A DNA stretch of 18,022 nucleotides from DAOTZU01 sp034433995 (lineage in GTDB: Bacteria; Chloroflexota; Anaerolineae; UBA1429), in NCBI GenBank assembly GCA_034433995.1, contig DAOTZU010000140.1, positions 1 to 18,022 on the forward strand, written 5' to 3'. The position numbers and the translations under genes are program-made. A model generated the notes under the pieces. That model saw only the letters and a program-made list of their open reading frames with translations. It made no database searches and was not told the origin of the DNA. Below are positions 7,084-15,040 of this stretch, piece by piece; the first letter of the stretch is position 1; the number at the start of each line of letters is the position of its first letter.

Positions 7084-7537
7084 GCGTTGGGTTATCAATG
7101 CCTCGCCGCTCATCGTGTTGGCGCGAATCGGCTATGAGCGCTTATTATGCGACCTACCCGATCAAGCCGTTATACCCCAGGCAGTGGCCAGCGAAATTGA
7201 GGTCGGCCCCCAAGACGATCCGGCACGGAGGCGTCGGTTCCAAACCGACGCCTCCCCCAGCCAAGCCCGCCCCGCGGGCTTATCAACCCCAGCCGTCGGA
7301 TTCCATCCGACGGCGCAAGGGCCCCGTCCCACCCCAGCCGATGGCGCCCCAGCCAGTCCTCGCTCCACCCCTACCGTCGGTTGCAAACCGACGCCTCCCC
7401 CAGGTAAGCCCGCACCGCGGGCTTATCAACCCCAGCCGTCGGATTCCATCCGACGGCCCAGGGGCCCCGTCCCACCCGGCCAAAGGCGCCCCCAGCCCAA
7501 CCGTCACGGCGCTCGCATTCTCCCAAGAAACCGATAA
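7076..7537 (+). pseudogene. DUF3368/PIN-domain toxin, truncated by a repeat insertion
   Basis: The frame opens with MTERWVINASPLIVLARIGY, then QAVIPQAVASEIEVGPQDDP, the usual N-terminal third of a DUF3368 PIN-domain protein (predicted RNase; normally about 150-165 residues). After about 50 residues, near 7225, PIN similarity stops and the frame runs through tandem hairpin repeats, yielding Pro/Arg-rich sequence such as YQPQPSDSIRR up to a stop at 7537. The later acidic PIN residues are missing, so no nuclease activity is expected. Just after the repeats, another frame reads TALAFSQETDKN, faintly like the ALAL helix of the family; it may be a leftover of the 3' part, but this is weak. The start overlaps the antitoxin stop. 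Confidence 0.7.
7227..7503. repeat. Two tandem copies of a 143-bp multi-hairpin repeat
   Basis: Each unit contains three inverted repeats in order: GTCGGTT-loop-AACCGAC (7227-7255 with a perfect 13-bp stem; 7375-7393 in copy two), AAGCCCGC-loop-GCGGGCTT, and CCGTCGGAT-TCC-ATCCGACGG (from 7293 and 7436). A shared tail includes GCCCCGTCCCACC. Matching bases are 143 apart. It interrupts the PIN-domain gene. There are no unique spacers of constant length and no cas genes, so it is not CRISPR; it looks like a REP-type or MITE-like element. Confidence 0.8.
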
Positions 7538-7566
7538 GAACTAGAGATCGCGCCCTAGCTGTCGCT

Positions 7567-7712
7567 CTCGCATCCGCAGTCGATTCCAGTGTATTTGGAC
7601 TTGGTCGCCGTGCGCGCCCCCCAGACCTGACAGGTCTTCCGAGACCTGTCAGGTCTATTTTTGGTCTAGCACAGCGCTCGCATCCGCAATCGATTCCAGT
7701 GTATTGGGACTT
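7567..7712. repeat. 36-bp direct repeat pair flanking a hairpin
   Basis: The 36 bases at 7567-7602 recur at 7677-7712 with two mismatches; both contain CGATTCCAGTGTATT. They lie 110 bp apart and bracket the perfect inverted repeat at 7623-7656. The motif GCGCTCGCAT also appears alone at 7509. From 7540 to 7745 I see no gene. Confidence 0.7.
7623..7662 (+). terminator. Perfect 15-bp hairpin followed by a short T run
   Basis: AGACCTGACAGGTCT and AGACCTGTCAGGTCT pair perfectly around the loop TCCG, then ATTTTT follows. It could terminate read-through from the toxin-antitoxin operon ahead of the kinase promoter. Each arm is nearly a palindrome, and similar hairpins are scattered in many bacterial genomes, so it may be primarily a mobile repeat. 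Confidence 0.5.
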
Positions 7713-7748
7713 CGCCCCGGCCCAAACCGTCTAAACTATCTGTCGCCC

Positions 7749-7776
7749 TTGACACCGCGCCACTATCCTATATAAT
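7749..7776 (+). promoter_or_regulatory. Perfect-consensus sigma70 promoter for the hybrid kinase
   Basis: TTGACA and TATAAT, both identical to consensus, are separated by 16 bases. Transcription would start near 7783, giving a leader of about 63 nt to the ATG at 7846. Confidence 0.8.
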
Positions 7777-7845
7777 CCCTCTGTGGGTATGTGATCTTGC
7801 AGTAAGCCTCATCTCCGGGGAGCAAAGGGGAGGAGAGAGGGAACC

Positions 7846-10800
7846 ATGGACGACCAGCACAAAACCCGCGAAGAACTCCTTGCTGAGCTGGCTGCGCTCC
7901 GGGAACAGCTGACCCACCTTGAGGCCCACCAGCGGTCCATCTCCCCGGAACGCGGGCCCCGCGTCTGGGAATTTATCCAGCGCCAATTGGCCGCCATGGA
8001 GGCCGCCATAGACGGCATGGCCATCCTCAACCGCGAAGGGGTGTACCTCTACCTCAACCCGGCCCACGCCCAGATCTATGGCTACGGGAGCCCGGAGGAG
8101 CTCCTGGGCCAAACCTGGCGGGTGCTCTACGACGAGGCGGAACTGCGGCGTTTCGATGCCGAGATCATGCCCCTCTTGCAGCGCGACGGCCACTGGCGGG
8201 GCGAGGCCACGGGCAAGCGCAAGGACGGCAGCACCTTCCCGCAAGCCCTCTCCCTCTCCCTGCTGCCCGATGGCGGGATCATCTGCATCGTGCGGGATAT
8301 CACCGCCGAGCAGCGGGACCGGGCGGCGCTGGCGGCCAGCGAGGAGCGCTTCCGATGCCTGGTGGAATCCATGGACGATATCGTCTTTACCCTGGATACC
8401 GCCCAGCGCCACACCGGGGTCTATGGCCACTGGCTGGAGCGGTATGGCACCAAGCCGGAGGTCTTTTTGGGCAAGACGACGCGGGAGGTGCTGGGCGATG
8501 CGGCCGCTCCCCCGCACGAGGAGGCCAACCGGCGGGCCCTGGCCGGCGAGAGCATCACCTACGAATGGTCCGCCCCCGGCCCCGGCGGCCTGTCCCATTT
8601 TCAGACCACCGTCTCCCCGCTGCGCGATGCCAGCGGCGACGTGGTGGGCATCGTGGGCGTGGGGCGCGATATCACCTCCCTGCGTCGGGCCGAGGAGGTC
8701 CTGGCCGCCCGCGCGCGGCAACAGGAGGCGCTGGCCCGCCTTGCCCGGCGCGCCCTGGCCCCCCTGGAGCTGGACCAGCTCTTCACCGAGGCGACCCAGC
8801 TCGTGGCCGAGACCTTGGCTGTGGAATACAGCAAGGTGTTGGAGCTCTTGCCCGGAGGCGAGGAGCTTTTGCTCCGGGCCGGCGTGGGCTGGCGCGAGGG
8901 GCTGGTGGGCGTGGCGCGGGTGCGGGCCGATACTGCCTCCCAGGCCGGCTACACCCTCCTCACCGATGCTCCGGTGCTGGTGGAGGACCTGGCCCAAGAG
9001 ACGCGCTTTACCCCGCTGCCCCTCTTGCGCGAGCACGGCGTGGTCAGTGGCATGAGCGTGGTCATCCCCGGCGAGATGCGTCCCTTCGGCGTCTTGGGCG
9101 CCCACACCCGCCGGCGGCGCGCCTTCACCCAAGATGAGGCCCGCTTTCTCCAGAGCATGGCCCACCTTTTGGCGCTGGCCATCGAGCATCAAAAAACCGA
9201 GCAGGCCTTGGCCCAGCGCCAGCGGGAGTTGGAGACCCTCAACCGGCTGGGGTTGGCCCTGGCCCAGACGTTGGATTTGGACGAGGTCTGCCGCATCGCC
9301 CACACCCATGTGGCCCAATTGGTGGATTGTTCCTGCTTTGGCATCTCGCTGTGGGATGCGGCCGAGGGCACCCTGCGGGCCGCCTTCATGGTGAGCGACG
9401 GCGAGACGTTGGATATCTCCCGTTTTCCGCCGCTACGCATCCCTCCCGCGCCCGCCCGGGGCCGGGGACGGGCCATCGTGAGCGGCGCCCCCGAACTGGT
9501 GGAGGACGTGCCCGCCGCGGCCCAGGCCAACGGCGCGGCCATCCATGTGGGCACGCCGGGAGATGAGCGCGTGGCGCGGACGGCCCTCTATGTGCCCATG
9601 TTGGTGCAAGGGCAGGTGCGGGGCCTGTTGGAGGTGCAAAGCTATCGCCCCCAGGCCTACAGCGCGGCCCAGGTGGCCCTTTTGCAGCCGGTGGCCAACT
9701 GGATCGGCCTGGCCCTGGAGAACGCCCAGCTCTTCCGCGAGGCCCGCCGCTACGCCGCCGAGCTGGAGGCGCGCCTGGCCGAATTGCGCCAGGCCCACGA
9801 GGAGCTGCAGCGCAGCAACGCCCGCCTGAACACGCTGATCGATCATTCGCCGGTGCCCATCTGGACGTTAACCCCCCAAGGGATCGTCACCCGTTGGAAC
9901 GCGGCAGCGGAGCGCGTCTTTGGCTGGAGCGCGCAGGAGGCGCTAGGCCAAACATTGCCCATCATTCCGCTGGAAGCCGAGGAGGAGTTTCGCGCCCTCA
10001 TCCAGCGGGTGACCGGCGGCGAATCCCTCAGTGGCCTGGAATTGCGTCGCCGGCGCCGCGATGGGACCATGATCGATATCAGCGTCTATGCCACCCCCAT
10101 CCGCGATGCCCAAGGGCAGGTGGCGGAAATCATGGCCGTCGTCCTGGATATCACTTCCCAAAAACAGGCGATCGAGGCGCTCCGCGAGTCGGAGCGGCGC
10201 TTCCGCGAACTGCTGGAGACAGCAGATCTCATCGCCATCATCTTGGATCTCGAGGGGCGTATCCTGTTCTGCAACGATTTCCTCCTCAACCTCACCGGAT
10301 GGAAGCGCGAAGAGATCTGGGGGCGCAACTGGCTGGAGCTCTTCATCGCCCCTGAGCTTCGCGAGAGCCTGCGGGCACGCCTCTTCGAGCCCCTGTCTAG
10401 CGGTCACATCCTGATCTACAATGACAACGAGATCCTCACCCGCTCCGGCCAACGGCGACTGATCCACTGGACCAACGTTCCCCTCCGCGATCGCGCGGGC
10501 GCCATCATCGGCATCGCCAGCCTGGGCGAGGACATCACCGAGCGCAAACGCCTGGAGGAGCAACTGCGCCAGGCGCAAAAGATGGAGGTGGTGGGTCGGC
10601 TGGCCGGCGGCGTGGCCCACGATTTCAACAACCTCCTCACCGCCATCGGCGGCTATGCCACCTTTGCCCAAGATGCCCTGCCCCCAGATCATCCCGCCCG
10701 CCCGGATCTCGAACAGGTGCTCAAGACAGTGGCCCGGGCCGCCCGGCTCACCGGGCAGTTGCTGGCCTTCTCCCGCCGCCAGACCATCACCCCCCAGCCG

Positions 10801-11712
10801 CTCAACCTCAACGACGTCGTCACCGATGCCAGCAAGATGCTCCGCCGGCTCATCGGCGAGGATATCGAGCTGGTGCTGGCGCTGGCCTCGGACCTGGGCA
10901 CCATCCAGGCCGACCCGGGACAGCTGGAACAGGTGCTCCTCAACCTGGCCGTCAACGCCCGCGATGCCATGCCCAACGGGGGCAAACTGATCATCGAGAC
11001 GGCCAACGTGGACCTGGACGAGGCCTACGTCCAGCGCCACCTGGGGGCCAGGCCGGGCCCGCACGTCCTTTTGGCCGTCACCGATAGCGGCGTGGGCATG
11101 AGCGACGAGGTCAAACAGCACCTTTTCGAGCCCTTTTTCACCACCAAAGAGCCGGGCAAGGGCACCGGCCTGGGGTTGGCCACCGTATTCGGTATCGTCA
11201 AGCAGAATGGGGGCAATATCTGGGTCTATAGCGAGCTGGGCCAAGGGACCACCTTCAAGATCTACCTCCCCCGGGTGGATGCCCCGGCCGAGGCCTTGCC
11301 CTTGAAGGACGAGCTGGGCTACCTGCCCCGGGGCCGCGAGACCATCCTGGTGGTGGAGGATGAGGCCGCCGTGCGCGAGATCGCCGTCCGCACTTTGGTG
11401 CAACTGGGCTATCGCGTGCTGCAGGCGAGCGACGGCGCCGAGGCCTTGGCCGTGGCCTCGACGTACCCCGGCGAGATCCATCTCCTGGCCACCGACGTGG
11501 TCATGCCGCAGATGAACGGCAAGGAGCTCGCCGATTGTCTGCAAAAGGTGCGCCCCGGCCTGCGCGTGTTGTTCCTCTCCGGCTATACCAGTAACGCCAT
11601 CGTCCATCACAATATCCTGGAACGGGGCGTGGTCTTGATCCAAAAGCCCTTCACCGCCTCCGCCCTGGCCCGCAAAGTGCGGGAGGCGCTGGAGCGGAAC
11701 CCTATCGCCTAG
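7846..11712 (+). CDS. Soluble hybrid sensor histidine kinase (PAS-PAS-GAF-GAF-PAS-PAS-HisKA-HATPase-REC)
   Basis: 1288 residues, no membrane segment. After an N-terminal coiled coil come PAS (about 41-160), PAS (164-282), GAF (302-448), GAF (468-625), PAS (658-770) and PAS (782-905). HisKA follows with the phosphorylated histidine H925 in GGVAHDFNNLL. The ATPase domain (about 1018-1143) has the N box around N1037 (NLAVNARDAMPNGG), DSGVGM and GKGTGLGLATV. A C-terminal receiver (about 1165-1285) has EDE acidic residues and phospho-acceptor D1217 in ATDVVMPQMNG. All catalytic residues are present, so autophosphorylation and transfer to its own receiver are expected. Ligands of the six sensor domains are unknown. 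There is no DNA-binding output and no phosphotransfer protein or separate regulator nearby. AGGAG and GAGAGG precede the ATG, with the consensus promoter at 7749-7776. Confidence 0.92.
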   Translation: MDDQHKTREELLAELAALREQLTHLEAHQRSISPERGPRVWEFIQRQLAAMEAAIDGMAILNREGVYLYLNPAHAQIYGYGSPEELLGQTWRVLYDEAELRRFDAEIMPLLQRDGHWRGEATGKRKDGSTFPQALSLSLLPDGGIICIVRDITAEQRDRAALAASEERFRCLVESMDDIVFTLDTAQRHTGVYGHWLERYGTKPEVFLGKTTREVLGDAAAPPHEEANRRALAGESITYEWSAPGPGGLSHFQTTVSPLRDASGDVVGIVGVGRDITSLRRAEEVLAARARQQEALARLARRALAPLELDQLFTEATQLVAETLAVEYSKVLELLPGGEELLLRAGVGWREGLVGVARVRADTASQAGYTLLTDAPVLVEDLAQETRFTPLPLLREHGVVSGMSVVIPGEMRPFGVLGAHTRRRRAFTQDEARFLQSMAHLLALAIEHQKTEQALAQRQRELETLNRLGLALAQTLDLDEVCRIAHTHVAQLVDCSCFGISLWDAAEGTLRAAFMVSDGETLDISRFPPLRIPPAPARGRGRAIVSGAPELVEDVPAAAQANGAAIHVGTPGDERVARTALYVPMLVQGQVRGLLEVQSYRPQAYSAAQVALLQPVANWIGLALENAQLFREARRYAAELEARLAELRQAHEELQRSNARLNTLIDHSPVPIWTLTPQGIVTRWNAAAERVFGWSAQEALGQTLPIIPLEAEEEFRALIQRVTGGESLSGLELRRRRRDGTMIDISVYATPIRDAQGQVAEIMAVVLDITSQKQAIEALRESERRFRELLETADLIAIILDLEGRILFCNDFLLNLTGWKREEIWGRNWLELFIAPELRESLRARLFEPLSSGHILIYNDNEILTRSGQRRLIHWTNVPLRDRAGAIIGIASLGEDITERKRLEEQLRQAQKMEVVGRLAGGVAHDFNNLLTAIGGYATFAQDALPPDHPARPDLEQVLKTVARAARLTGQLLAFSRRQTITPQPLNLNDVVTDASKMLRRLIGEDIELVLALASDLGTIQADPGQLEQVLLNLAVNARDAMPNGGKLIIETANVDLDEAYVQRHLGARPGPHVLLAVTDSGVGMSDEVKQHLFEPFFTTKEPGKGTGLGLATVFGIVKQNGGNIWVYSELGQGTTFKIYLPRVDAPAEALPLKDELGYLPRGRETILVVEDEAAVREIAVRTLVQLGYRVLQASDGAEALAVASTYPGEIHLLATDVVMPQMNGKELADCLQKVRPGLRVLFLSGYTSNAIVHHNILERGVVLIQKPFTASALARKVREALERNPIA

Positions 11713-11811
11713 GGCCTTGTGCCCGTCGGTGGACGCCCACAAGGGGCTAGGCTACCAGCGCTACGCAAATGCCGGTGGCTTGGGGCCTTGTGCCCGTCGC
11801 TTTGTGCCCGT
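11712..11811. repeat. Short repeats between kinase and transporter genes
   Basis: TTGTGCCCGT occurs three times (11717, 11788, 11802), and the 17 bases GGGCCTTGTGCCCGTCG occur twice, 71 bp apart. CCTTGTG at 11715 can pair with CACAAGG at 11738-11744. There is no T run, so it is a poor terminator. The 139 bp between the two genes hold nothing else recognisable. Confidence 0.5.
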
Positions 11812-11851
11812 GGGATTCTGCCCATCACCGAAAACCACATCAGGAGGGCCA

Positions 11852-13129
11852 ATGCAATCCAAACATCGCTGGTTCGTCTTGATCGTGTTCTATGGTTTCA
11901 TCCTCTTGCACCAAGCGGATAAACTCTTGATCGGGCCGCTGACCACGCCCATCATCGAGGATTTTGGCATCACCCAGGCGCAGATGGGCGCGGTCTCGAG
12001 TTTCGCCATCATCGTGGCGGCGGTGCTCTACCCCGTTTGGGGCTACCTCTATGACCGCTTTGCCCGGGCCAAACTTCTGGCGTTGGCCTCGTTCATTTGG
12101 GGCTCCACCACCTGGCTGAACGCCCTGGCCCGCAGCTACGGCGTCTTTCTCGTCACCCGCGCCTCCACCGGCATCGACGATTCCAGCTACCCCGGCATCT
12201 ACAGCCTCCTGGGAGATTATTTCGGCCCTCGCCTGCGGGGCAAGGTGTTCGGCGTGCTCCAAACGGCCATGCCCTTTGGCTACATGTTGGGGCTGATCCT
12301 GGCCACCACGCTGGGCGGCGCCCTGGGCTGGCGCAGCGTCTTTTTCATCACCGGCAGCATCGGCATCGTCCTGGCGGCCATCATCCTGATCGGGGTGCGC
12401 GAGGCGCCCCGTGGCAAGGCCGAGCCGGAGCTGGAGAACCTGGCCGAGATGCCCAAGTTCCAATTCGATTGGCAGGTGGCCAAACGCCTGCTCAAGACGC
12501 CCAGCCTGCGGCTGATCTTGGTGCAAGGCTTTTTCGGCGTCTTTCCCTGGAACGTCATCACCTACTGGTTCTTCCGCTACCTGGAGACGGAACGGGGCTT
12601 TACCGGGGGCCAGGCCACCACCACCATGATGATCGCCATCGTGGCCCTGGCCAGCGGCTATTTCATCGGCGGCAGCATCGGCGATGCCCTCTTTCGCCGC
12701 ACGTTGCGGGGGCGGGTGCTCACCGCCAACGTCGGCGTGATCTTGGGGGCCATCCTTATGCTGGCGGCCCTCAACGTCCCCAACGAGAACCGCCTGCTCT
12801 TTACCGTGTTGGTGGCCCTCACCGGCGTCAATATCTCCATCGCGGCGCCCAACGTCTCGGCCACGGTGCAAGACATCGCCGAGCCGGAGGTGCGCGGCAC
12901 CACATTGGCCCTGTTGAATTTGATCGAAAACTCGGGCGCGGCCCTCTCGCCCTGGCTGGCCGGCCTCATCGCCGACCACTCTTCCCTGAAGACGGCCATC
13001 TTGAGCATCTCTGTGGTCACCTGGATCCTGTGCGCCCTGTTTTTCTTTCTGCTGGGCCGGGTGATTCCTCAGGATGTGCAGCGCTTGCGGGCAGCGATGC
13101 GGGAACGCGCCACCCTGGCCGGGTCGTGA
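11852..13129 (+). CDS. MFS transporter, spinster-like/sugar phosphate permease type
   Basis: 425 residues with about twelve hydrophobic segments and a central cytoplasmic loop (about 185-215). Helix 1 reads ILLHQADKLLIGPLTTPI with a buried Asp, and the loop after helix 2 has the MFS motif GYLYDRFARAK at 64-74. RASTGIDDSSYPGIYSLLGD at 103-122 resembles the RxxxGxxEA stretch of spinster-like and organic-acid or sugar-phosphate carriers. Proton-coupled uptake or export of a small anionic solute is likely; the substrate is not known. The ATG at 11852 has AGGAGG about four bases upstream; a longer in-frame start at 11717 lacks a ribosome site and adds a repeat-derived extension. The PHP phosphoesterase follows after 2 nt, so the two are almost certainly co-translated and may act on the same phosphorylated compound. 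Confidence 0.88.
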   Translation: MQSKHRWFVLIVFYGFILLHQADKLLIGPLTTPIIEDFGITQAQMGAVSSFAIIVAAVLYPVWGYLYDRFARAKLLALASFIWGSTTWLNALARSYGVFLVTRASTGIDDSSYPGIYSLLGDYFGPRLRGKVFGVLQTAMPFGYMLGLILATTLGGALGWRSVFFITGSIGIVLAAIILIGVREAPRGKAEPELENLAEMPKFQFDWQVAKRLLKTPSLRLILVQGFFGVFPWNVITYWFFRYLETERGFTGGQATTTMMIAIVALASGYFIGGSIGDALFRRTLRGRVLTANVGVILGAILMLAALNVPNENRLLFTVLVALTGVNISIAAPNVSATVQDIAEPEVRGTTLALLNLIENSGAALSPWLAGLIADHSSLKTAILSISVVTWILCALFFFLLGRVIPQDVQRLRAAMRERATLAGS

Positions 13130-13131
13130 CC

Positions 13132-13803
13132 ATGCGGGTGGATCTGCATGTGCACACCTGCTATTCCCCTGATTCCCTCACCCCACCGGAGGCGCTGTGG
13201 TTCTGGGCCCGTCGCCGTGGGCTGGATGCGTTGGCCATCACCGACCACAACACCATCGCCGGCGCGCTGGCCCTGGCCCAAGAGGCGCCCTTGACCGTCA
13301 TCGTGGGGGAAGAGATCCGCACGACGGCCGGGGAGATCATCGGTCTCTTTTTGCGCCAGGAGATCCCCGCCGGCCTCACCCCGCGTGAGACGGTGGCCCG
13401 GATCCACGCTCAGGGGGGCCTGGTGTACATCCCCCATCCGCGGGATAGGTGGCGGCGCTCCTCTGCCCTGGCCCAGGAGGCGCTTTGGGAGATCATCGCC
13501 GAGGTGGACATTTTAGAGGTGTGGAACGCCCGGGTCACCTTTGCCCAAGATAACCGCGAGGCCCTGGCCCTGGCTCAAGAGTATGGCCTCCTCCGCGGCG
13601 CGGGGAGCGATGCCCACCAGGGCCACGAGATCGGCCAGGCTTATGTCGAGCTGCCCCCCTTCCATGACGCGCCCACTTTCCTGCGCAGCCTGGCCCAAGG
13701 CGCGGTTCACGGGCACACGTCCCCGCCGTTGGTGCATCTGGGCAGCAGCTGGGCCAAACTGGCCAAAGGGTTATTGCCGCGCCCGCTCAAGTTCAGCGGC
13801 TAA
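13132..13803 (+). CDS. PHP-domain metal-dependent phosphoesterase
   Basis: 223 residues, a stand-alone PHP domain. Metal-binding motifs are present in order: H6-x-H8 (DLHVHTCYSPDS), D38-H39 (AITDHNT), E60-E61 (VGEEI), H102 (YIPHPRD) and D160-x-H162 (GSDAH). These suit a two- or three-metal centre that cleaves phosphate esters, as in TrpH/YciV-type nucleotidases and histidinol-phosphatase relatives. The protein is shorter than YciV (about 290) and lacks an added lid domain, so the substrate is open. ATG 13132 begins 2 nt after the transporter stop; an in-frame GTG at 13126 overlaps that stop. There is no separate ribosome site, so coupled translation is likely. It ends just before the hairpin repeat at 13811. 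Confidence 0.87.
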   Translation: MRVDLHVHTCYSPDSLTPPEALWFWARRRGLDALAITDHNTIAGALALAQEAPLTVIVGEEIRTTAGEIIGLFLRQEIPAGLTPRETVARIHAQGGLVYIPHPRDRWRRSSALAQEALWEIIAEVDILEVWNARVTFAQDNREALALAQEYGLLRGAGSDAHQGHEIGQAYVELPPFHDAPTFLRSLAQGAVHGHTSPPLVHLGSSWAKLAKGLLPRPLKFSG

Positions 13804-13810
13804 CGCGTTC

Positions 13811-13904
13811 ACCCCTCATCCCTGCCCTTCTCCCAGAGGGAGAAGGGGCGCAACCAGCGGCCCCCCCAACCCTCTCCCTGCGGGAGAGGGCAGGGTGAGG
13901 GAGA
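13811..13904. repeat. MITE-like inverted repeat element
   Basis: The ends are inverted copies: CCCTCATCCCTGCCC on the left and GGGCAGGGTGAGGG on the right. Inside are two smaller hairpins, CCCTTCTCCC-AGA-GGGAGAAGGG and CCCTCTCCC-TGC-GGGAGAGGG. It fills nearly all of the gap between the PHP and PrsW genes. No open reading frame is present. It could also act as a transcription-ending structure for the MFS-PHP unit. Confidence 0.7.
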
Positions 13905-13923
13905 AAATGTACGGGAAGAGTTT

Positions 13924-15033
13924 ATGTCCACCCTAGTCGCCTTGTTGCTCTCCATCCTCGCCGGGGTGATCCCCACAATCCTGTACGTGCTGCTGGTCTG
14001 GCGGCTCGATCGCTACGAGAAGGAGCCGTTGCACCTTTTGGCGGTGGCTTTCCTTTGGGGGGCGCTGCCGGCGGCGGTGCTGGCCATCATGGTGGAGACC
14101 ATCTTTGACCTGCCTCTGGCCCTCCTCCCGCAGGAGGTGGGCGAGCTGGTCAGCTCCAGCTTTATCGCCCCGCTGGTGGAGGAGGCGGTGAAGGGGCTGG
14201 CCCTTCTCGGCCTCTTTTTGCTGGCCCGCTCCGAGTTCGACGGCATCCTGGATGGCATCGTCTATGGCTCGTTGATCGGCTTTGGCTTTGGCCTGACAGA
14301 GGACATCCTCTACTTTTTCCGCGCCTGGCAGGAGGGCCTCTCCTCGTGGAGCGCCACAGTGCTCTTGCGCACCCTGGCTTTTGGGCTGAATCACGCCATG
14401 TTCACCGCGTTGACGGGGGTGGGTTTCGGCCTGGCCCGATACGAGAAGGCGGCCCGCAGGCGCTGGCTGTGGATCGGGCTGGGCCTCGCGGCGGCCATCA
14501 CCGCCCACCTGTTGCACAACCTCTTTCTCTCCTTGGGCGAGCTGTGCCTGCTGAGCTTGATCGCCGATTGGGCGGGCGTGGCGGTGATCCTGGCCTTGGT
14601 GGCGCTCTCTTGGCGGAGGGAGCGGCTCTGGGTGCAGACTTATCTTGCCGAGGAGGTCAGCTGGGGCGTGCTCAGCCCCTGGCAGGTGGAGGCCATCGCC
14701 TCGCGGCGACGGCGGCTGCAGCGGCAGTGGCAGCTCTTGGGCAACTCTGGCCTGAGCGCGGCACAGTTGTGGCGCCGCCTGGTGGATGCGGCCGTGGAGT
14801 TGGCCTTTAGAAAACACCAACAGGTCGTCATGGGCGCAGAAAAGGTCCGGGGCGCGACGATCCCTGCCCTGCGGGCCCGGATCATCCAATTGCGCCATCA
14901 ACTGGGCGATCCTGCCGCGCCCCCAGGCCCCCTCTGCAGCGCCTGCGGCTTGCCCGTCTCAGCGGAGGACGCGGCCTGCGCCCATTGCGGCGCGCCCCGG
15001 CCCTCCCCACCACCCACCCCGCCGCTCACCTAA
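13924..15033 (+). CDS. PrsW-family intramembrane metalloprotease with C-terminal zinc ribbon
   Basis: 369 residues. The first 230 or so are hydrophobic with about seven to eight membrane segments and carry PrsW motifs: E86-E87-x-x-K90 (APLVEEAVKG), GFGFGLTED at 119-127, H157 (LNHAMFTALTG) and H195/H198 (AHLLHN). The family cleaves membrane proteins such as anti-sigma factors within the membrane; the partner here is unknown. Residues 235-330 form a soluble helical stretch, and C338, C341, C352 and C355 (CSACG and CAHCG) make a zinc ribbon before a Pro-rich end. The ATG at 13924 has only GGAAGAG upstream, a modest ribosome site. No sigma or anti-sigma gene is adjacent. Confidence 0.87.
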   Translation: MSTLVALLLSILAGVIPTILYVLLVWRLDRYEKEPLHLLAVAFLWGALPAAVLAIMVETIFDLPLALLPQEVGELVSSSFIAPLVEEAVKGLALLGLFLLARSEFDGILDGIVYGSLIGFGFGLTEDILYFFRAWQEGLSSWSATVLLRTLAFGLNHAMFTALTGVGFGLARYEKAARRRWLWIGLGLAAAITAHLLHNLFLSLGELCLLSLIADWAGVAVILALVALSWRRERLWVQTYLAEEVSWGVLSPWQVEAIASRRRRLQRQWQLLGNSGLSAAQLWRRLVDAAVELAFRKHQQVVMGAEKVRGATIPALRARIIQLRHQLGDPAAPPGPLCSACGLPVSAEDAACAHCGAPRPSPPPTPPLT

Positions 15034-15040
15034 GCCTCAA

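Noticed and set aside
7227..7503. CRISPR array
   Set aside because: Only two units of 143 bp, each built of several hairpins, with no alternating unique spacers and no cas genes.
7768..9318. Long minus-strand open frame (516 codons) opposite the kinase sensor domains
   Set aside because: Antisense shadow with low-complexity product, and its 3' end runs through the kinase promoter region.
9943..11742. Long minus-strand open frame (599 codons) opposite the hybrid kinase
   Set aside because: Antisense shadow of a gene with complete HisKA, ATPase and receiver motifs; its product resembles no protein family.
12097..13131. Upstream extension of the PHP frame through the transporter gene
   Set aside because: This is the out-of-frame reading of the MFS gene, Arg/Gly/His-rich; PHP homology begins exactly at the ATG at 13132.
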